DNA of 64,000 bases from Aureliella helgolandensis (GTDB lineage: Bacteria > Planctomycetota > Planctomycetia > Pirellulales > Pirellulaceae): contig NZ_CP036298.1 in the NCBI RefSeq assembly GCF_007752135.1, positions 8,238,501 through 8,302,500 of the forward strand, written 5' to 3'. Under the pieces are notes generated by a model. The model did no database searches. It was given only the letters and a program-made list of their open reading frames with translations, and was not told where the DNA came from. Below, piece by piece: positions 44,604-52,641 of the stretch (its first letter is position 1; every line of letters starts with the position of its first letter). The position numbers and the translations under genes are program-made.

Positions 44604-45527
44604 CTATTGGGGTTTGCTAGTGGGAGATTGAGCAGGTTCAGCTAGCCGACTGCGCGACCGCCTTACCCTCTTCTTGGGTTGCTCCTCCTTGGTCGCCTCC
44701 AGGTCTTGCTTCGCGTTGGGTGTGGCGCCAAGTGGTTGCACACCCGTCACGGTCATCTTCTGCACTTGAATCCAATCGGGTTGTGCAGCATTTCGCAATC
44801 CGGAAATCTCCACGGCATCCCCCTGCACAGCCAAGCTCAGATCGGAAGAAGCGACCTTAACGATCCCGTCCTCGGCGAGTGTGACTACGATCGAACGCGC
44901 GCCAACCATCACTTGCAATTTTCCCTGCTTGGCAAATTTCAGCTGCCCCACAACGCGGACCGTCTTAATTGCAGGGGACCTCTCGGAAGCTGGATCGGGT
45001 GCCTTTTTGGCTGGTTGCCTCGACTGGTTGGCCTCAGGTTCTTCGACCGGATAGATGCCTGGCATCTGGTCTTGGCGTTCCTGCCGCGACATCCTCCGGC
45101 GCTGCGTAGCTTGGAAAATCTCGATTTCCTGCAGTTCTGCTTGCGGCTTTCCGGCCGCGTCGAAGGGAGCGGTAAAGCGAACAAATACCCCAGGCTGCAA
45201 CACGGACTTGTCGGCCTCCCCTAGATAGGTCACCTGGGTTTCATTCCCCAACACCCCAAAGGATTGGTGAGACTGCTCATCCTCAATTTTGACTTGATTG
45301 CCCGAAATCGCTTGTAAAGTGCCGCTGACCTGCACAGCATCCAATCCTCCTTGAACCGCGCCAGGCAACTGGGCCCAGGCGTCCGTGGCGGAGCCCAAGG
45401 CAATCCAACACACAGCGATCGTCTTCACCCAACGTGCGGTCTGAGAAGCAACGAGCCTTCGATGGAAACAACCGCCAGGAGCCGCTCGATACCCTGCCAC
45501 TCCCTGAAGAAGATTGATGCTGTTCAT
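44604..45527 (-). CDS. Exported protein of unknown function
   Basis: About 307 residues from the ATG at 45527; the frame is open to 45620 but the first 31 codons look non-coding. A hydrophobic segment near residues 33-53 (TIAVCWIALGSATDAWA) is probably a signal. Two small beta-rich regions are similar in style: VQVSGTLQAISGNQVKIEDEQ and VRVVGQLKFAKQGKLQVMVG, suggesting two OB-like or beta-barrel modules, separated by an Arg/Gln-rich charged stretch. The C-terminus is basic and low complexity (KKRVRRSRSRLAEPA). No family is recognised. Divergent from panB. Confidence 0.7.
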   Translation of the reverse strand: MNSINLLQGVAGYRAAPGGCFHRRLVASQTARWVKTIAVCWIALGSATDAWAQLPGAVQGGLDAVQVSGTLQAISGNQVKIEDEQSHQSFGVLGNETQVTYLGEADKSVLQPGVFVRFTAPFDAAGKPQAELQEIEIFQATQRRRMSRQERQDQMPGIYPVEEPEANQSRQPAKKAPDPASERSPAIKTVRVVGQLKFAKQGKLQVMVGARSIVVTLAEDGIVKVASSDLSLAVQGDAVEISGLRNAAQPDWIQVQKMTVTGVQPLGATPNAKQDLEATKEEQPKKRVRRSRSRLAEPAQSPTSKPQ

Positions 45528-45696
45528 TGCTTGGAAATACCCATATCGAAAGTGGGGACTTGGGACCAAGGATCGCCTGCCATACGCTATAGGGCTAACT
45601 GAGGGTCGGAGGAGGCGCATCCACGGATAACGATTCTCGCCTCCGATTATAACTCATTTCCACAACTGACGAAGAAATCACAGCGATCGGGCTAAT

Positions 45697-46497
45697 ATGG
45701 CAACTGAACCGAAGCAAGTAACCACCGCTTCCTTGCTGAAAATGAAGCAACAAGGTGAGCGGATTTCGATGTTGACCGCCTACGACTTCACTTTCGCTTC
45801 GCTACTCGATGAGGCGGGCGTCGATATGCTGCTGGTGGGGGATAGTCTGGGAATGGTGATCCAAGGGAACGACACCACGATTCCTGTCACGCTGCGGCAG
45901 ATGATTTATCATGGACAATGTGTCGTCCGCGGTACCAAGCGGGCCATGGTGGTGGTCGACCTGCCTTTCCCGCACGGCCAACTCGGGGTTCGGAAGACGC
46001 TACAAGTGGCCGCACGGGTCATGAAGAAGACTGGCTGTGCCGCCATCAAACTTGAGGGCGGAGCCGAACAAGCAGATACGATCTCCGCTTTGGTCTCGGC
46101 AGGTATCCCAGTCATCGCTCACGTCGGCTTGCGGCCCCAGAGTGTGCATGCACTAGGTGGCTACCGCGTGCAGCGTGACGCGGAACGTATCGAACAGGAT
46201 GCTGTAGCCGCTCAACAAGCAGGTGCGTTTTGCGTCTTGATGGAATGCGTTCCCTCCGAAGTAGCCAAGTCCATTACCGACAAGCTTAGGGTCCCAACCA
46301 TTGGAATTGGGGCCGGAGCAGGTTGCGATGGACAAGTCTTGGTCACGCACGACATGCTAGGCTTGACCGTTAGCCACGTTCCCAAATTTGTGCGACAAAC
46401 CGGGCAACTGGCCGACCACGTTCGACTGGCTGTCGGCACCTACAATCAATCGGTGCGCGATGGTACGTTCCCGAGTGAACAGGAATCGTTCCGCTAG
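45697..46497 (+). CDS. panB: 3-Methyl-2-oxobutanoate hydroxymethyltransferase (ketopantoate hydroxymethyltransferase)
   Basis: First committed enzyme of pantothenate synthesis, transferring a one-carbon unit from methylene-tetrahydrofolate to 2-oxoisovalerate. The Mg2+ site and core are intact: MLTAYDFTFASLLDEAGVD, LLVGDSLGMVIQGND, VVVDLPFPHGQ, AIKLEGGAEQ, VIAHVGLRPQSV and TIGIGAGAGCDGQVLVTHD. The length of 266 residues is standard. No panC or panD is adjacent. It is followed after 41 bp by a sulfatase gene with no evident functional link. Confidence 0.97.
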   Translation: MATEPKQVTTASLLKMKQQGERISMLTAYDFTFASLLDEAGVDMLLVGDSLGMVIQGNDTTIPVTLRQMIYHGQCVVRGTKRAMVVVDLPFPHGQLGVRKTLQVAARVMKKTGCAAIKLEGGAEQADTISALVSAGIPVIAHVGLRPQSVHALGGYRVQRDAERIEQDAVAAQQAGAFCVLMECVPSEVAKSITDKLRVPTIGIGAGAGCDGQVLVTHDMLGLTVSHVPKFVRQTGQLADHVRLAVGTYNQSVRDGTFPSEQESFR

Positions 46498-46538
46498 ACC
46501 ACCTCAACCCAACCGCTCGATCCAAGAGGATTCCTCCG

Positions 46539-48122
46539 ATGCGAATGTCTACCGCATGCTGCCTGCTACTGAGCCTGATCGGATTCACGTCCCAAGACAC
46601 CCTAGCCGCCGACCGACCCAACGTTGTCGTGATCCTAGCGGACGATCTGGGGTATTCTGATATCGGATGCTACGGCAGCGAAATTGAAACTCCCAACTTA
46701 GATGCCCTGGCCGCGGATGGCTTGCGCTACACCCAGTTCTACAACACGGCTCGTTGCTGGCCCACGCGTGCAGCCTTGTTGACCGGATACTATCCCCAGC
46801 AGGTTGGCCGCGATGCGCTGCCGAACCTCCCAGGAGGTGCGCGGGGCGGGCGTCCCGCGTGGGCGCGTCTCCTCCCCAAACTCCTGAGGCCTCTAGGCTA
46901 TCGCTCGTACCTTTCGGGAAAATGGCACGTTGATGGCACCCCCATCCAATCGGGCTTTGACCACTCCCTCACCATGGATGATCACGGACGTTTTTTCTAC
47001 CCTGAGAAAACGACGAAGGATGACGTCGTGCAACCTCCGATACCACGCGGCACCGACTACTACCAAACCACGGCTATTACCGACCATGCCTTGGAATGCC
47101 TCCAAGAACATGCAGCAAAGTACCAGACTCAACCCTTCTTCCACTACGTCGCCTACACATGTCCCCACTTCCCCCTGCATGCGCCTGCCGCAGACATCGT
47201 AAAGTACAAGGGACGTTACGATGCAGGTTGGGACGCAGCTCGACAATCGCGATGGGAGCGAATCCAAGAGCTCGGATTGGTGAGCGGTTCCCTCTCGGAA
47301 CTAGAACCCGAGATCGGTCCTCCCTATGATTTCCCCGCAGCCATCGCGGAGTTAGGTGACAAAGAGGTCAACCGAGAATTGCCCTGGGATTCTCTTACCG
47401 ACGACCAACGTGCCTTCCAGGCAGCCAAGATGGAGATCCATGCCGCGATGGTCGATCGCATGGATCAAGAAATCGGCCGGATCCTTGCCCAGCTGAAATC
47501 GATGGAGGTCTACAACGATACGCTCATCCTATTCCTGTCCGACAACGGCGCCAGTGCCGAGATAATGATTCGATCCGACGGACACAATCCAGCGGCACCG
47601 CTGGGATCTGCCGAATCTTACCTCTGCCTGGGACCTGGCTGGTCCAGCGCCAGCAACACCCCATTCCGCCGACATAAGACGTGGGTCCACGAGGGGGGCA
47701 CCTCTACCCCGCTCATCGCGCATTGGCCCAACGGCATCTCCCAACACGGAGCTCTCCGCCATCAGGTCGGACACGTCATCGACATTGCTCCCACGCTGGT
47801 CGAACTGGCCGGCGGGGAGTGGCCAACGAGCTTCCAGGGGCACACTCTTCCCCCCGCGCCAGGGCACAGCCTAATCCGGTCCTTCCAGTCGGATACCGAC
47901 GAAGAGCGAGCCGTGTGGTGGCTGCACGAAGGGAATCGCGCTTTGCGGCGTGGTGAATTCAAATTGGTAGCCGCCAAGGGAGAGCCGTGGCAATTGTACA
48001 ACTTGGCCAACGATCGCGCCGAATCACACGATCTGATCAGTGGGTTGCCGCAGAAGGCGGCAGCACTTCAAGCCGAATGGGAACGCATGACTTCCGAGTT
48101 TGAATCGCTCCGCCACCCCTAG
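46539..48122 (+). CDS. Exported sulfatase (formylglycine-dependent)
   Basis: Arylsulfatase-family enzyme releasing sulfate from sulfate esters, probably of marine polysaccharides given their abundance in planctomycetes. A signal peptide (about residues 1-23) precedes NVVVILADDLGYSDIGCYGS, which carries the metal-binding Asp pair. The formylglycine site is CWPTRAALLTG, matching CxPxR. HVDGTPIQSGFDHS and LFLSDNGASAEIM supply further active-site residues. Maturation requires a formylglycine-generating enzyme or anSME encoded elsewhere. Length 527 is normal. Confidence 0.95.
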   Translation: MRMSTACCLLLSLIGFTSQDTLAADRPNVVVILADDLGYSDIGCYGSEIETPNLDALAADGLRYTQFYNTARCWPTRAALLTGYYPQQVGRDALPNLPGGARGGRPAWARLLPKLLRPLGYRSYLSGKWHVDGTPIQSGFDHSLTMDDHGRFFYPEKTTKDDVVQPPIPRGTDYYQTTAITDHALECLQEHAAKYQTQPFFHYVAYTCPHFPLHAPAADIVKYKGRYDAGWDAARQSRWERIQELGLVSGSLSELEPEIGPPYDFPAAIAELGDKEVNRELPWDSLTDDQRAFQAAKMEIHAAMVDRMDQEIGRILAQLKSMEVYNDTLILFLSDNGASAEIMIRSDGHNPAAPLGSAESYLCLGPGWSSASNTPFRRHKTWVHEGGTSTPLIAHWPNGISQHGALRHQVGHVIDIAPTLVELAGGEWPTSFQGHTLPPAPGHSLIRSFQSDTDEERAVWWLHEGNRALRRGEFKLVAAKGEPWQLYNLANDRAESHDLISGLPQKAAALQAEWERMTSEFESLRHP

Positions 48123-48220
48123 CAGTTTGACTACGTGGAGTTTCGACAAGGTGGATTATTGGAGGGAGAGGTAGTAGACGCGTCCCCCAACATGATGCAG
48201 AGAACTTCGCGACGCACACG

Positions 48221-48247
48221 AAAAACGCCCGGCAAATGCCGGGCGTT
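48221..48247 (-). terminator. Intrinsic terminator of the cupredoxin gene
   Basis: On the minus strand a 10-bp perfect stem (plus-strand arms AACGCCCGGC at 48224-48233 and GCCGGGCGTT at 48238-48247) with a four-nt loop is followed by a run of T residues (plus-strand A run from 48221). It lies about 42 bp downstream of the cupredoxin stop codon. Confidence 0.9.
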
Positions 48248-48288
48248 GGATGCCTATCAATCGGTTGCTTCAGTGGAACTCAGCAAGT

Positions 48289-49074
48289 TTACTTATTGAA
48301 AGCAGCAGCTGGAATCTTGATCGTTCCCAAGTCATTCATACCAGGCTTGAGATCGACTTCCATGTAACCACGACTCCATTTTTGCGCCTTGCCGCCAACT
48401 TCGCCTTTGTCAATTGCACCATCTTGGTTTTCATGCCACAGGCGGAAAGTGACTTCACCAGCTGGCAAGTTCTTGATTTCAATCACTCCATCCTCACCAC
48501 TCACCCCGACGTAGGGATGGTCTCGAACGATGATGTACGACTTCATCCAGGGGTGAATATTGCATTCCACAGGATTGGCACTTGCGCGCTCTGCGGACTC
48601 GAGCTTGAACTCGATCGAACCACCAACCGGGATGAGATCATTGCGAGATTCATTGGAGAAAAAATCAAACTTGGCGTTGTGCCCAGTTTGATCGCTGTTC
48701 TTGACCTTCACGGTCTGGCCCGCTCGAGCGACAAACACGTGTGGCTTAAAGATGCAGCCATCATTGTCGAGCACGACAGGTTCTGCCGAAGGCTCCGCTA
48801 GATCGGGATGGATCGCATCGACCTTGCTCTTCCGAGGGTCCATGATCAAAGCCAAATTGGCGAGCTCGCCACCCTTACCCACCACCATCGCTTCTGAAAC
48901 GATGTCCAGTTTGGCGCAAAACGCATCCTTGGACGAATCGACTTTCATCCGTGTTGGGATAGGTCCGTCATAAACAATCTTTGCCTTCAAGGTGGCCCAT
49001 TCTTGCGCCTGAGCGACAAGGGGGGCAGCCGACAACATACAGGAAAGTGCTAGGACACTTAGTGTTTTCTTCAT
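48289..49074 (-). CDS. Exported cupredoxin-domain protein
   Basis: Signal peptide (residues 1-23, ending VAQAQE) followed by a plastocyanin-like domain. Probable copper ligands are the His in QTGHNAKFDFF and the Cys, His and Met of VECNIHPWM. A C-terminal beta-sandwich stretch DGVIEIKNLPAGEVTFRLWHE resembles carboxypeptidase-regulatory-like domains. Such proteins are common in planctomycetes and are thought to act as periplasmic electron carriers or copper proteins; the partner is unknown. A clear intrinsic terminator follows. Upstream, TTGCAA and TATATC (minus strand, within about 49155-49180) with 15-bp spacing are a weak promoter candidate. Confidence 0.83.
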   Translation of the reverse strand: MKKTLSVLALSCMLSAAPLVAQAQEWATLKAKIVYDGPIPTRMKVDSSKDAFCAKLDIVSEAMVVGKGGELANLALIMDPRKSKVDAIHPDLAEPSAEPVVLDNDGCIFKPHVFVARAGQTVKVKNSDQTGHNAKFDFFSNESRNDLIPVGGSIEFKLESAERASANPVECNIHPWMKSYIIVRDHPYVGVSGEDGVIEIKNLPAGEVTFRLWHENQDGAIDKGEVGGKAQKWSRGYMEVDLKPGMNDLGTIKIPAAAFNK

Positions 49075-49528
49075 TTATTTTCTCCAGAAACTACGAGGTT
49101 CGGCAGGATGCTTGTTGGTAGCACATCAGTTTCTACCGGTCGCGCTCGTCGAAAGATATAGTCCCCTGCCAGCAGTTGCAAGTCAAGGACTCGGATTGTG
49201 CCAGGAAGGCGGTTAGGTGGGCGCTGGACTCCCCTAAAACACGATTGCGGCCCAGGATTTGTCACAGTGCGTCCATTATACACAGCCAGGAGTTTAAAAT
49301 CGACTGCAAGCCCCCCCCAAACGGGAGCAAAGGTTATGGCAACTGCAGACAGTTGCCCCCCGGGGCCTCTCCGCTGCTGAGCGTCAACGGTTCCTCGACT
49401 CAGTCGGCGCGTGCCACACCAGCCTGCCCTGCCCTGCGTGAATGGCCCCGCCCTGCTTTGATACGTGGCGATGCGTGGCCGTGCATATCCCCTTAGCCGG
49501 CCCCTACGGACACGAAATCCGCTCAACC
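49075..49528. other. Intergenic region, nothing firm
   Basis: About 450 bp between the two minus-strand genes. A minus-strand frame is open through it (49071-49526), but its product is Arg/Gly-rich with no domain or signal, so it is not accepted as a gene. The weak promoter candidate for the cupredoxin gene lies at the left end. Confidence 0.4.
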
Positions 49529-51046
49529 TTAATACGCCTTGGCAAACACACCCTTCTTCTCGGCAGGTTTACCGGTTAGGAAGCAGATGCCGGGAGTGTC
49601 GTTGTCATCGATGGGGATGCAGCGGATGGTCACCTTCAACTCATCCAACAGTGGCTGGACCTCTTCTTCGGAGGAGAAGTAGCACATGGCAAAGCCGCCA
49701 TGGAACTCGGGATTGTCTGCATTCTTGGGCGTGAAGTACTTGCGAAACTCGGCTTCGCTGTTGATTTCCTGCGTAAACTCCTCGCGCATGGCCTTTGCCC
49801 GCGTCAACAGGTTGGCTTGCATATCGTCTAGAATCGACAGCAGGTTGGCGAGCAGATCGGCTCTTCCCATACTCTCTTGCTTGCCAGTATCCCGGCGAGC
49901 CAAGAAGACCGCATCTTTGGCCATATCCTTGGGGCCGACCTCAATCCTAAGCGGCACACCTCGCTTGACGTGGTACCATTTCTTTTCACCACCTCGCAGG
50001 TCTCGATCATCCAATTCGACTTCAATGGCGCGGCCCGCGTAGGCTTGCTTCGACAATTCCTGCTTCAGCTCTTGGCAGTATGCGAGCACCTCTGCCCGCT
50101 GCGTCTCATCCCGGTAAATAGGTAGAATGACTGCGTGTGCCGGAGCGATTTTGGGTGGTATCACCATTCCGTCGTCGTCGGAGTGGGTCATGATCAACGC
50201 CCCAATTAGGCGTGTGCTGACACCCCATGACGTAGTCCAGGCGTAAGAGATTTCACTATTCTGATCCTGGAATTTGATCTCTTGGGCACGTGAGAAATTC
50301 TGCCCCAGGAAGTGGCTCGTGCCTGCCTGCAACGCCTTGCGATCTTGCATCATGGCCTCGATCGAAACGGTAATATCAGCTCCAGGAAAGCGTTCGCCAG
50401 CGGTTTTCTCCCCTTTAATCACCGGTACTGCCATGTAGTTCTCGGCGAAATCCGCATAGACATCGAGCATTTTGTAGGTCTCTTCGATGGCTTCTTCCTT
50501 GGTCGCATGGACCGTATGCCCCTCCTGCCACAGGAATTCCGCAGTGCGTAGGAACAAGCGCGTTCTCATCTCCCAACGCACCACGTTGGCCCACTGGTTA
50601 ATCAAGATGGGGAGGTCGCGGTACGACTGCACCCACTTGGCGTACATGGCTCCGATGATCGTCTCGCTGGTGGGCCGAACAATCAGAGGCTCTTCCAGCG
50701 GTCCGGCGGGGCGCAGGCCCCCGGTTTCGGGATCGGCCTCCAGGCGATGGTGCGTAACCACCGCACATTCCTTTGCAAATCCCTCCACATGCTCCGCCTC
50801 CTTCTCCAGGTAGCTCATCGGAATGAACAGCGGAAAATAGGCGTTTTGGTGACCAGTCTCCTTAAACTTTTTGTCTAGGACCCGTTGCATGTTCTCCCAT
50901 AAGGCATACCCCCAAGGCTTGATCACCATGCAACCCCGCACCGGCGAATTTTCAGCCAAGTCCGCATGCCGAATCACCTGTTGGTACCACTCGGGATAGT
51001 CTTCAGCGCGAGTCGGCGAGATGGCAGTTTTAGAGGCTTTGTTCAT
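49529..51046 (-). CDS. proS: Prolyl-tRNA synthetase, archaeal/eukaryotic-type
   Basis: Class II aminoacyl-tRNA synthetase charging tRNA-Pro. Motif 2 and neighbours are EEPLIVRPTSETIIGAMYAKW and NQWANVVRWEMRTRLFLRTAEFLWQEGHT. Motif 3 is TSWGVSTRLIGALIMTHSDD, with GMVIPPKIAPAHAVILPIY starting the anticodon-binding domain. The C-terminus ends ...FAKAY with a Tyr, a hallmark of the archaeal-type enzymes, and there is no INS editing insertion as in E. coli ProS. Length 505 fits that type. It is divergent from aroF across a 480-bp region. Confidence 0.96.
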   Translation of the reverse strand: MNKASKTAISPTRAEDYPEWYQQVIRHADLAENSPVRGCMVIKPWGYALWENMQRVLDKKFKETGHQNAYFPLFIPMSYLEKEAEHVEGFAKECAVVTHHRLEADPETGGLRPAGPLEEPLIVRPTSETIIGAMYAKWVQSYRDLPILINQWANVVRWEMRTRLFLRTAEFLWQEGHTVHATKEEAIEETYKMLDVYADFAENYMAVPVIKGEKTAGERFPGADITVSIEAMMQDRKALQAGTSHFLGQNFSRAQEIKFQDQNSEISYAWTTSWGVSTRLIGALIMTHSDDDGMVIPPKIAPAHAVILPIYRDETQRAEVLAYCQELKQELSKQAYAGRAIEVELDDRDLRGGEKKWYHVKRGVPLRIEVGPKDMAKDAVFLARRDTGKQESMGRADLLANLLSILDDMQANLLTRAKAMREEFTQEINSEAEFRKYFTPKNADNPEFHGGFAMCYFSSEEEVQPLLDELKVTIRCIPIDDNDTPGICFLTGKPAEKKGVFAKAY

Positions 51047-51239
51047 CGGTATTGGATGTTTGCGGAAGAGGTTGAAGGAGTTTGAATTTGGAAACGAAAT
51101 TGGCGAAAACTAAAACTAGCGGAGAAAGCGTCGAGATTTTAAGCCATGAAGGGACGTTGAGTTAGCCCGGAAGCAGTGAATTCGTTAAAGCATTCCCGCT
51201 CCCATGCGACTCCCAGGCCACCTAACATGCGGACAGGAC

Positions 51240-51267
51240 TTGCATTCACTCCAGCGGGCGTCATAAT
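51240..51267 (+). promoter_or_regulatory. Candidate sigma-70-type promoter of the aroF leader
   Basis: TTGCAT at 51240-51245 and CATAAT at 51262-51267 are separated by 16 bp, with four and five matches to the consensus hexamers. Transcription would start near 51274, almost at the leader ATG, which would make the leader mRNA nearly leaderless. A weaker alternative lies upstream, TTGGAA at 51088 and TAAAAC at 51111 with 17-bp spacing. The choice needs transcript data. Confidence 0.4.
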
Positions 51268-51274
51268 AATCGCC

Positions 51275-51349
51275 ATGAACAATTATAGCTCCACCTATTC
51301 CTTTAGCTTTGCACCCCAGTTTACGACTGGGGCTGAGGGAAGTACGTAG
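51275..51349 (+). CDS. Tyr/Phe-rich leader peptide of aroF
   Basis: A 24-codon ORF (ATG 51275, TAG 51347-51349) in the aroF leader. Five of its first sixteen codons specify aromatic amino acids: Tyr at 4 and 8, Phe at 10, 12 and 16. The peptide begins MNNYSSTYSFSFAPQF. Codons 14-16 overlap the 5' arm of hairpin 1, and the 3' arm lies within the following codons, so the ribosome position would decide which hairpin forms. This is the arrangement of classical leader peptides such as PheL and TrpL. No good Shine-Dalgarno sequence precedes the ATG, which is the weak point. It is too short for ordinary gene finding. Confidence 0.6.
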   Translation: MNNYSSTYSFSFAPQFTTGAEGST

Positions 51350-51416
51350 AGCGGGAACACCCGAAATCGAACAACTCACAGCCCCGATGATCTTCGCGAT
51401 CCTCGGGGCTTTTTTT
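51314..51416 (+). promoter_or_regulatory. Transcription attenuator of aroF
   Basis: Three competing structures can form. The 1:2 hairpin pairs CCCCAGT (51314-51320) with ACTGGGG (51326-51332), loop TTACG. The antiterminator 2:3 pairs GGGGCTG (51329-51335) with CAGCCCC (51379-51385). The terminator 3:4 pairs AGCCCCGA (51380-51387) with TCGGGGCT (51403-51410), extended by GATC/GATC inside, and is followed by T residues to 51416. Stalling of the ribosome at Tyr/Phe codons of the leader would cover segment 1, free segment 2 to pair with 3, and allow readthrough into aroF. No other plus-strand gene lies upstream that could use this terminator. Confidence 0.72.
51380..51416 (+). terminator. Intrinsic terminator within the aroF leader
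   Basis: An 8-bp GC-rich stem (51380-51387 with 51403-51410), continued after one mismatch by a 4-bp GATC stem and a TTCGC loop, is followed by at least six T residues. It is oriented on the plus strand, 115 bp before aroF, where the nearest upstream plus-strand gene ends more than 3 kb away. Confidence 0.88.
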
Positions 51417-51530
51417 GTCCCCAATTGTTCAGATGCCCGGCAGTTCGAGGCAAGCGGCCTTGTCTCGTCCCCAGCTTACAACCTACCCCATCTCTAAGCA
51501 CTCCCACACACAGCACAGCGAGAAGAAACC

Positions 51531-52556
51531 ATGATCGTCGTTATGGAAAAGAGCGCGACCCAAGCGCAAATCGAGCACATGATCGGACGCGTCCAAGAGC
51601 TAGGACTCAAGGCACACGTCATCCAGGGTACCGAGCGGACCGTGATCGCCGCCGTCGGAGACGACCGTGGCAGCAGTAAGGAATCGCTGGCCAGCGGACC
51701 TGGCGTTTCCGAAGTCGTGCCGATCCTGGCTCCCTACAAAGTGGCCAGCCGCGAACTCAAACCCGATCCAACTCAAATCCAGGTTGGGCAGTTCAAGGCC
51801 GGGGCGGGTGTGGTCGGCGTAATGGCCGGTCCCTGCTCAGTGGAGAGCGAAGAGCAAATCGTTTCGTCAGCTCACGCGGTCAAAAAAGCGGGCGCAACCG
51901 CACTTCGCGGCGGTGCGTTCAAGCCGCGAACGAGCCCCTACAGCTTCCAGGGCATGAAGGAAGAGGGCCTCAAGCTGTTGGCCCTGGCGCGAGAGGAAAC
52001 GGGACTGGCAATTGTCACGGAAGTCATGAGTACCGAAGAGGTCGACCTGGTAGCTAAATATTCGGACGTGTTGCAAATCGGCGCCCGCAACATGCAAAAC
52101 TATCGCCTGCTGGAAGCCGTGGGCAACAGCGACCGCGCCGTCCTTCTGAAACGTGGAGCCAGCGCGACAATCGAAGAATTCCTGCTGGCGGCCGAGTACA
52201 TTTTAAACGAGGGCAATCCCAACGTCATGTTGTGCGAACGTGGAATCCGCACCTTCGAAACCCACACCCGCTTCACTCTGCCACTGGCCACCGTCCCCTA
52301 CCTCCACCGCAAGACCCACTTGCCGGTCATCATCGACCCCAGCCACGGAACAGGACATGCGTACCTAGTTCCCGACATGTCGGTCGCCGCAGTGGCTGCC
52401 GGTGCCGATGGACTGATCATTGAGGTTCACCCGACTCCTGAAACAGCCGCCTCCGACGGCTACCAGTCGCTCACCTTCCCGCAGTTTGACGAGACGATGG
52501 CTCGCTGCGCTCGCGTCGCAGTGGCGGTCGATAAAGAGATGTGCACGATGCACTAA
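51531..52556 (+). CDS. aroF: 3-Deoxy-7-phosphoheptulonate (DAHP) synthase, type I-beta with N-terminal ferredoxin-like domain
   Basis: First enzyme of the shikimate pathway, condensing phosphoenolpyruvate and erythrose 4-phosphate. Residues 1-70 ([20 protein letters not shown] ... VIAAVGDD) are the ferredoxin-like regulatory domain known from Thermotoga-type enzymes, where it mediates Phe/Tyr inhibition. The barrel has [68 protein letters not shown] and [11 protein letters not shown], covering the PEP/E4P and metal site. Length 341 is normal. Its leader carries a probable Tyr/Phe attenuator, so control would act on both enzyme and transcript. No other aro gene is adjacent. Confidence 0.96.
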   Translation: MIVVMEKSATQAQIEHMIGRVQELGLKAHVIQGTERTVIAAVGDDRGSSKESLASGPGVSEVVPILAPYKVASRELKPDPTQIQVGQFKAGAGVVGVMAGPCSVESEEQIVSSAHAVKKAGATALRGGAFKPRTSPYSFQGMKEEGLKLLALAREETGLAIVTEVMSTEEVDLVAKYSDVLQIGARNMQNYRLLEAVGNSDRAVLLKRGASATIEEFLLAAEYILNEGNPNVMLCERGIRTFETHTRFTLPLATVPYLHRKTHLPVIIDPSHGTGHAYLVPDMSVAAVAAGADGLIIEVHPTPETAASDGYQSLTFPQFDETMARCARVAVAVDKEMCTMH

Positions 52557-52641
52557 GTCCCTTCGGTCGCTAGAATTCAGATCTCCAAAACTCAGGGCCA
52601 CCTAGTTGCCCTGAATTGCCGCCGCATGAGGACAGACCAAG

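Noticed and set aside
49071-49526. Open minus-strand frame of 151 codons between proS and the cupredoxin gene
   Set aside because: Arg/Gly-rich product without domain, signal or ribosome site; it overlaps the cupredoxin start and looks like an open frame from GC-rich sequence.
51309-51497. 62-codon plus-strand ORF overlapping the aroF leader
   Set aside because: It reads through both hairpins and the terminator T-tract in a different frame from the Tyr/Phe leader ORF; the RNA structures explain the sequence better.
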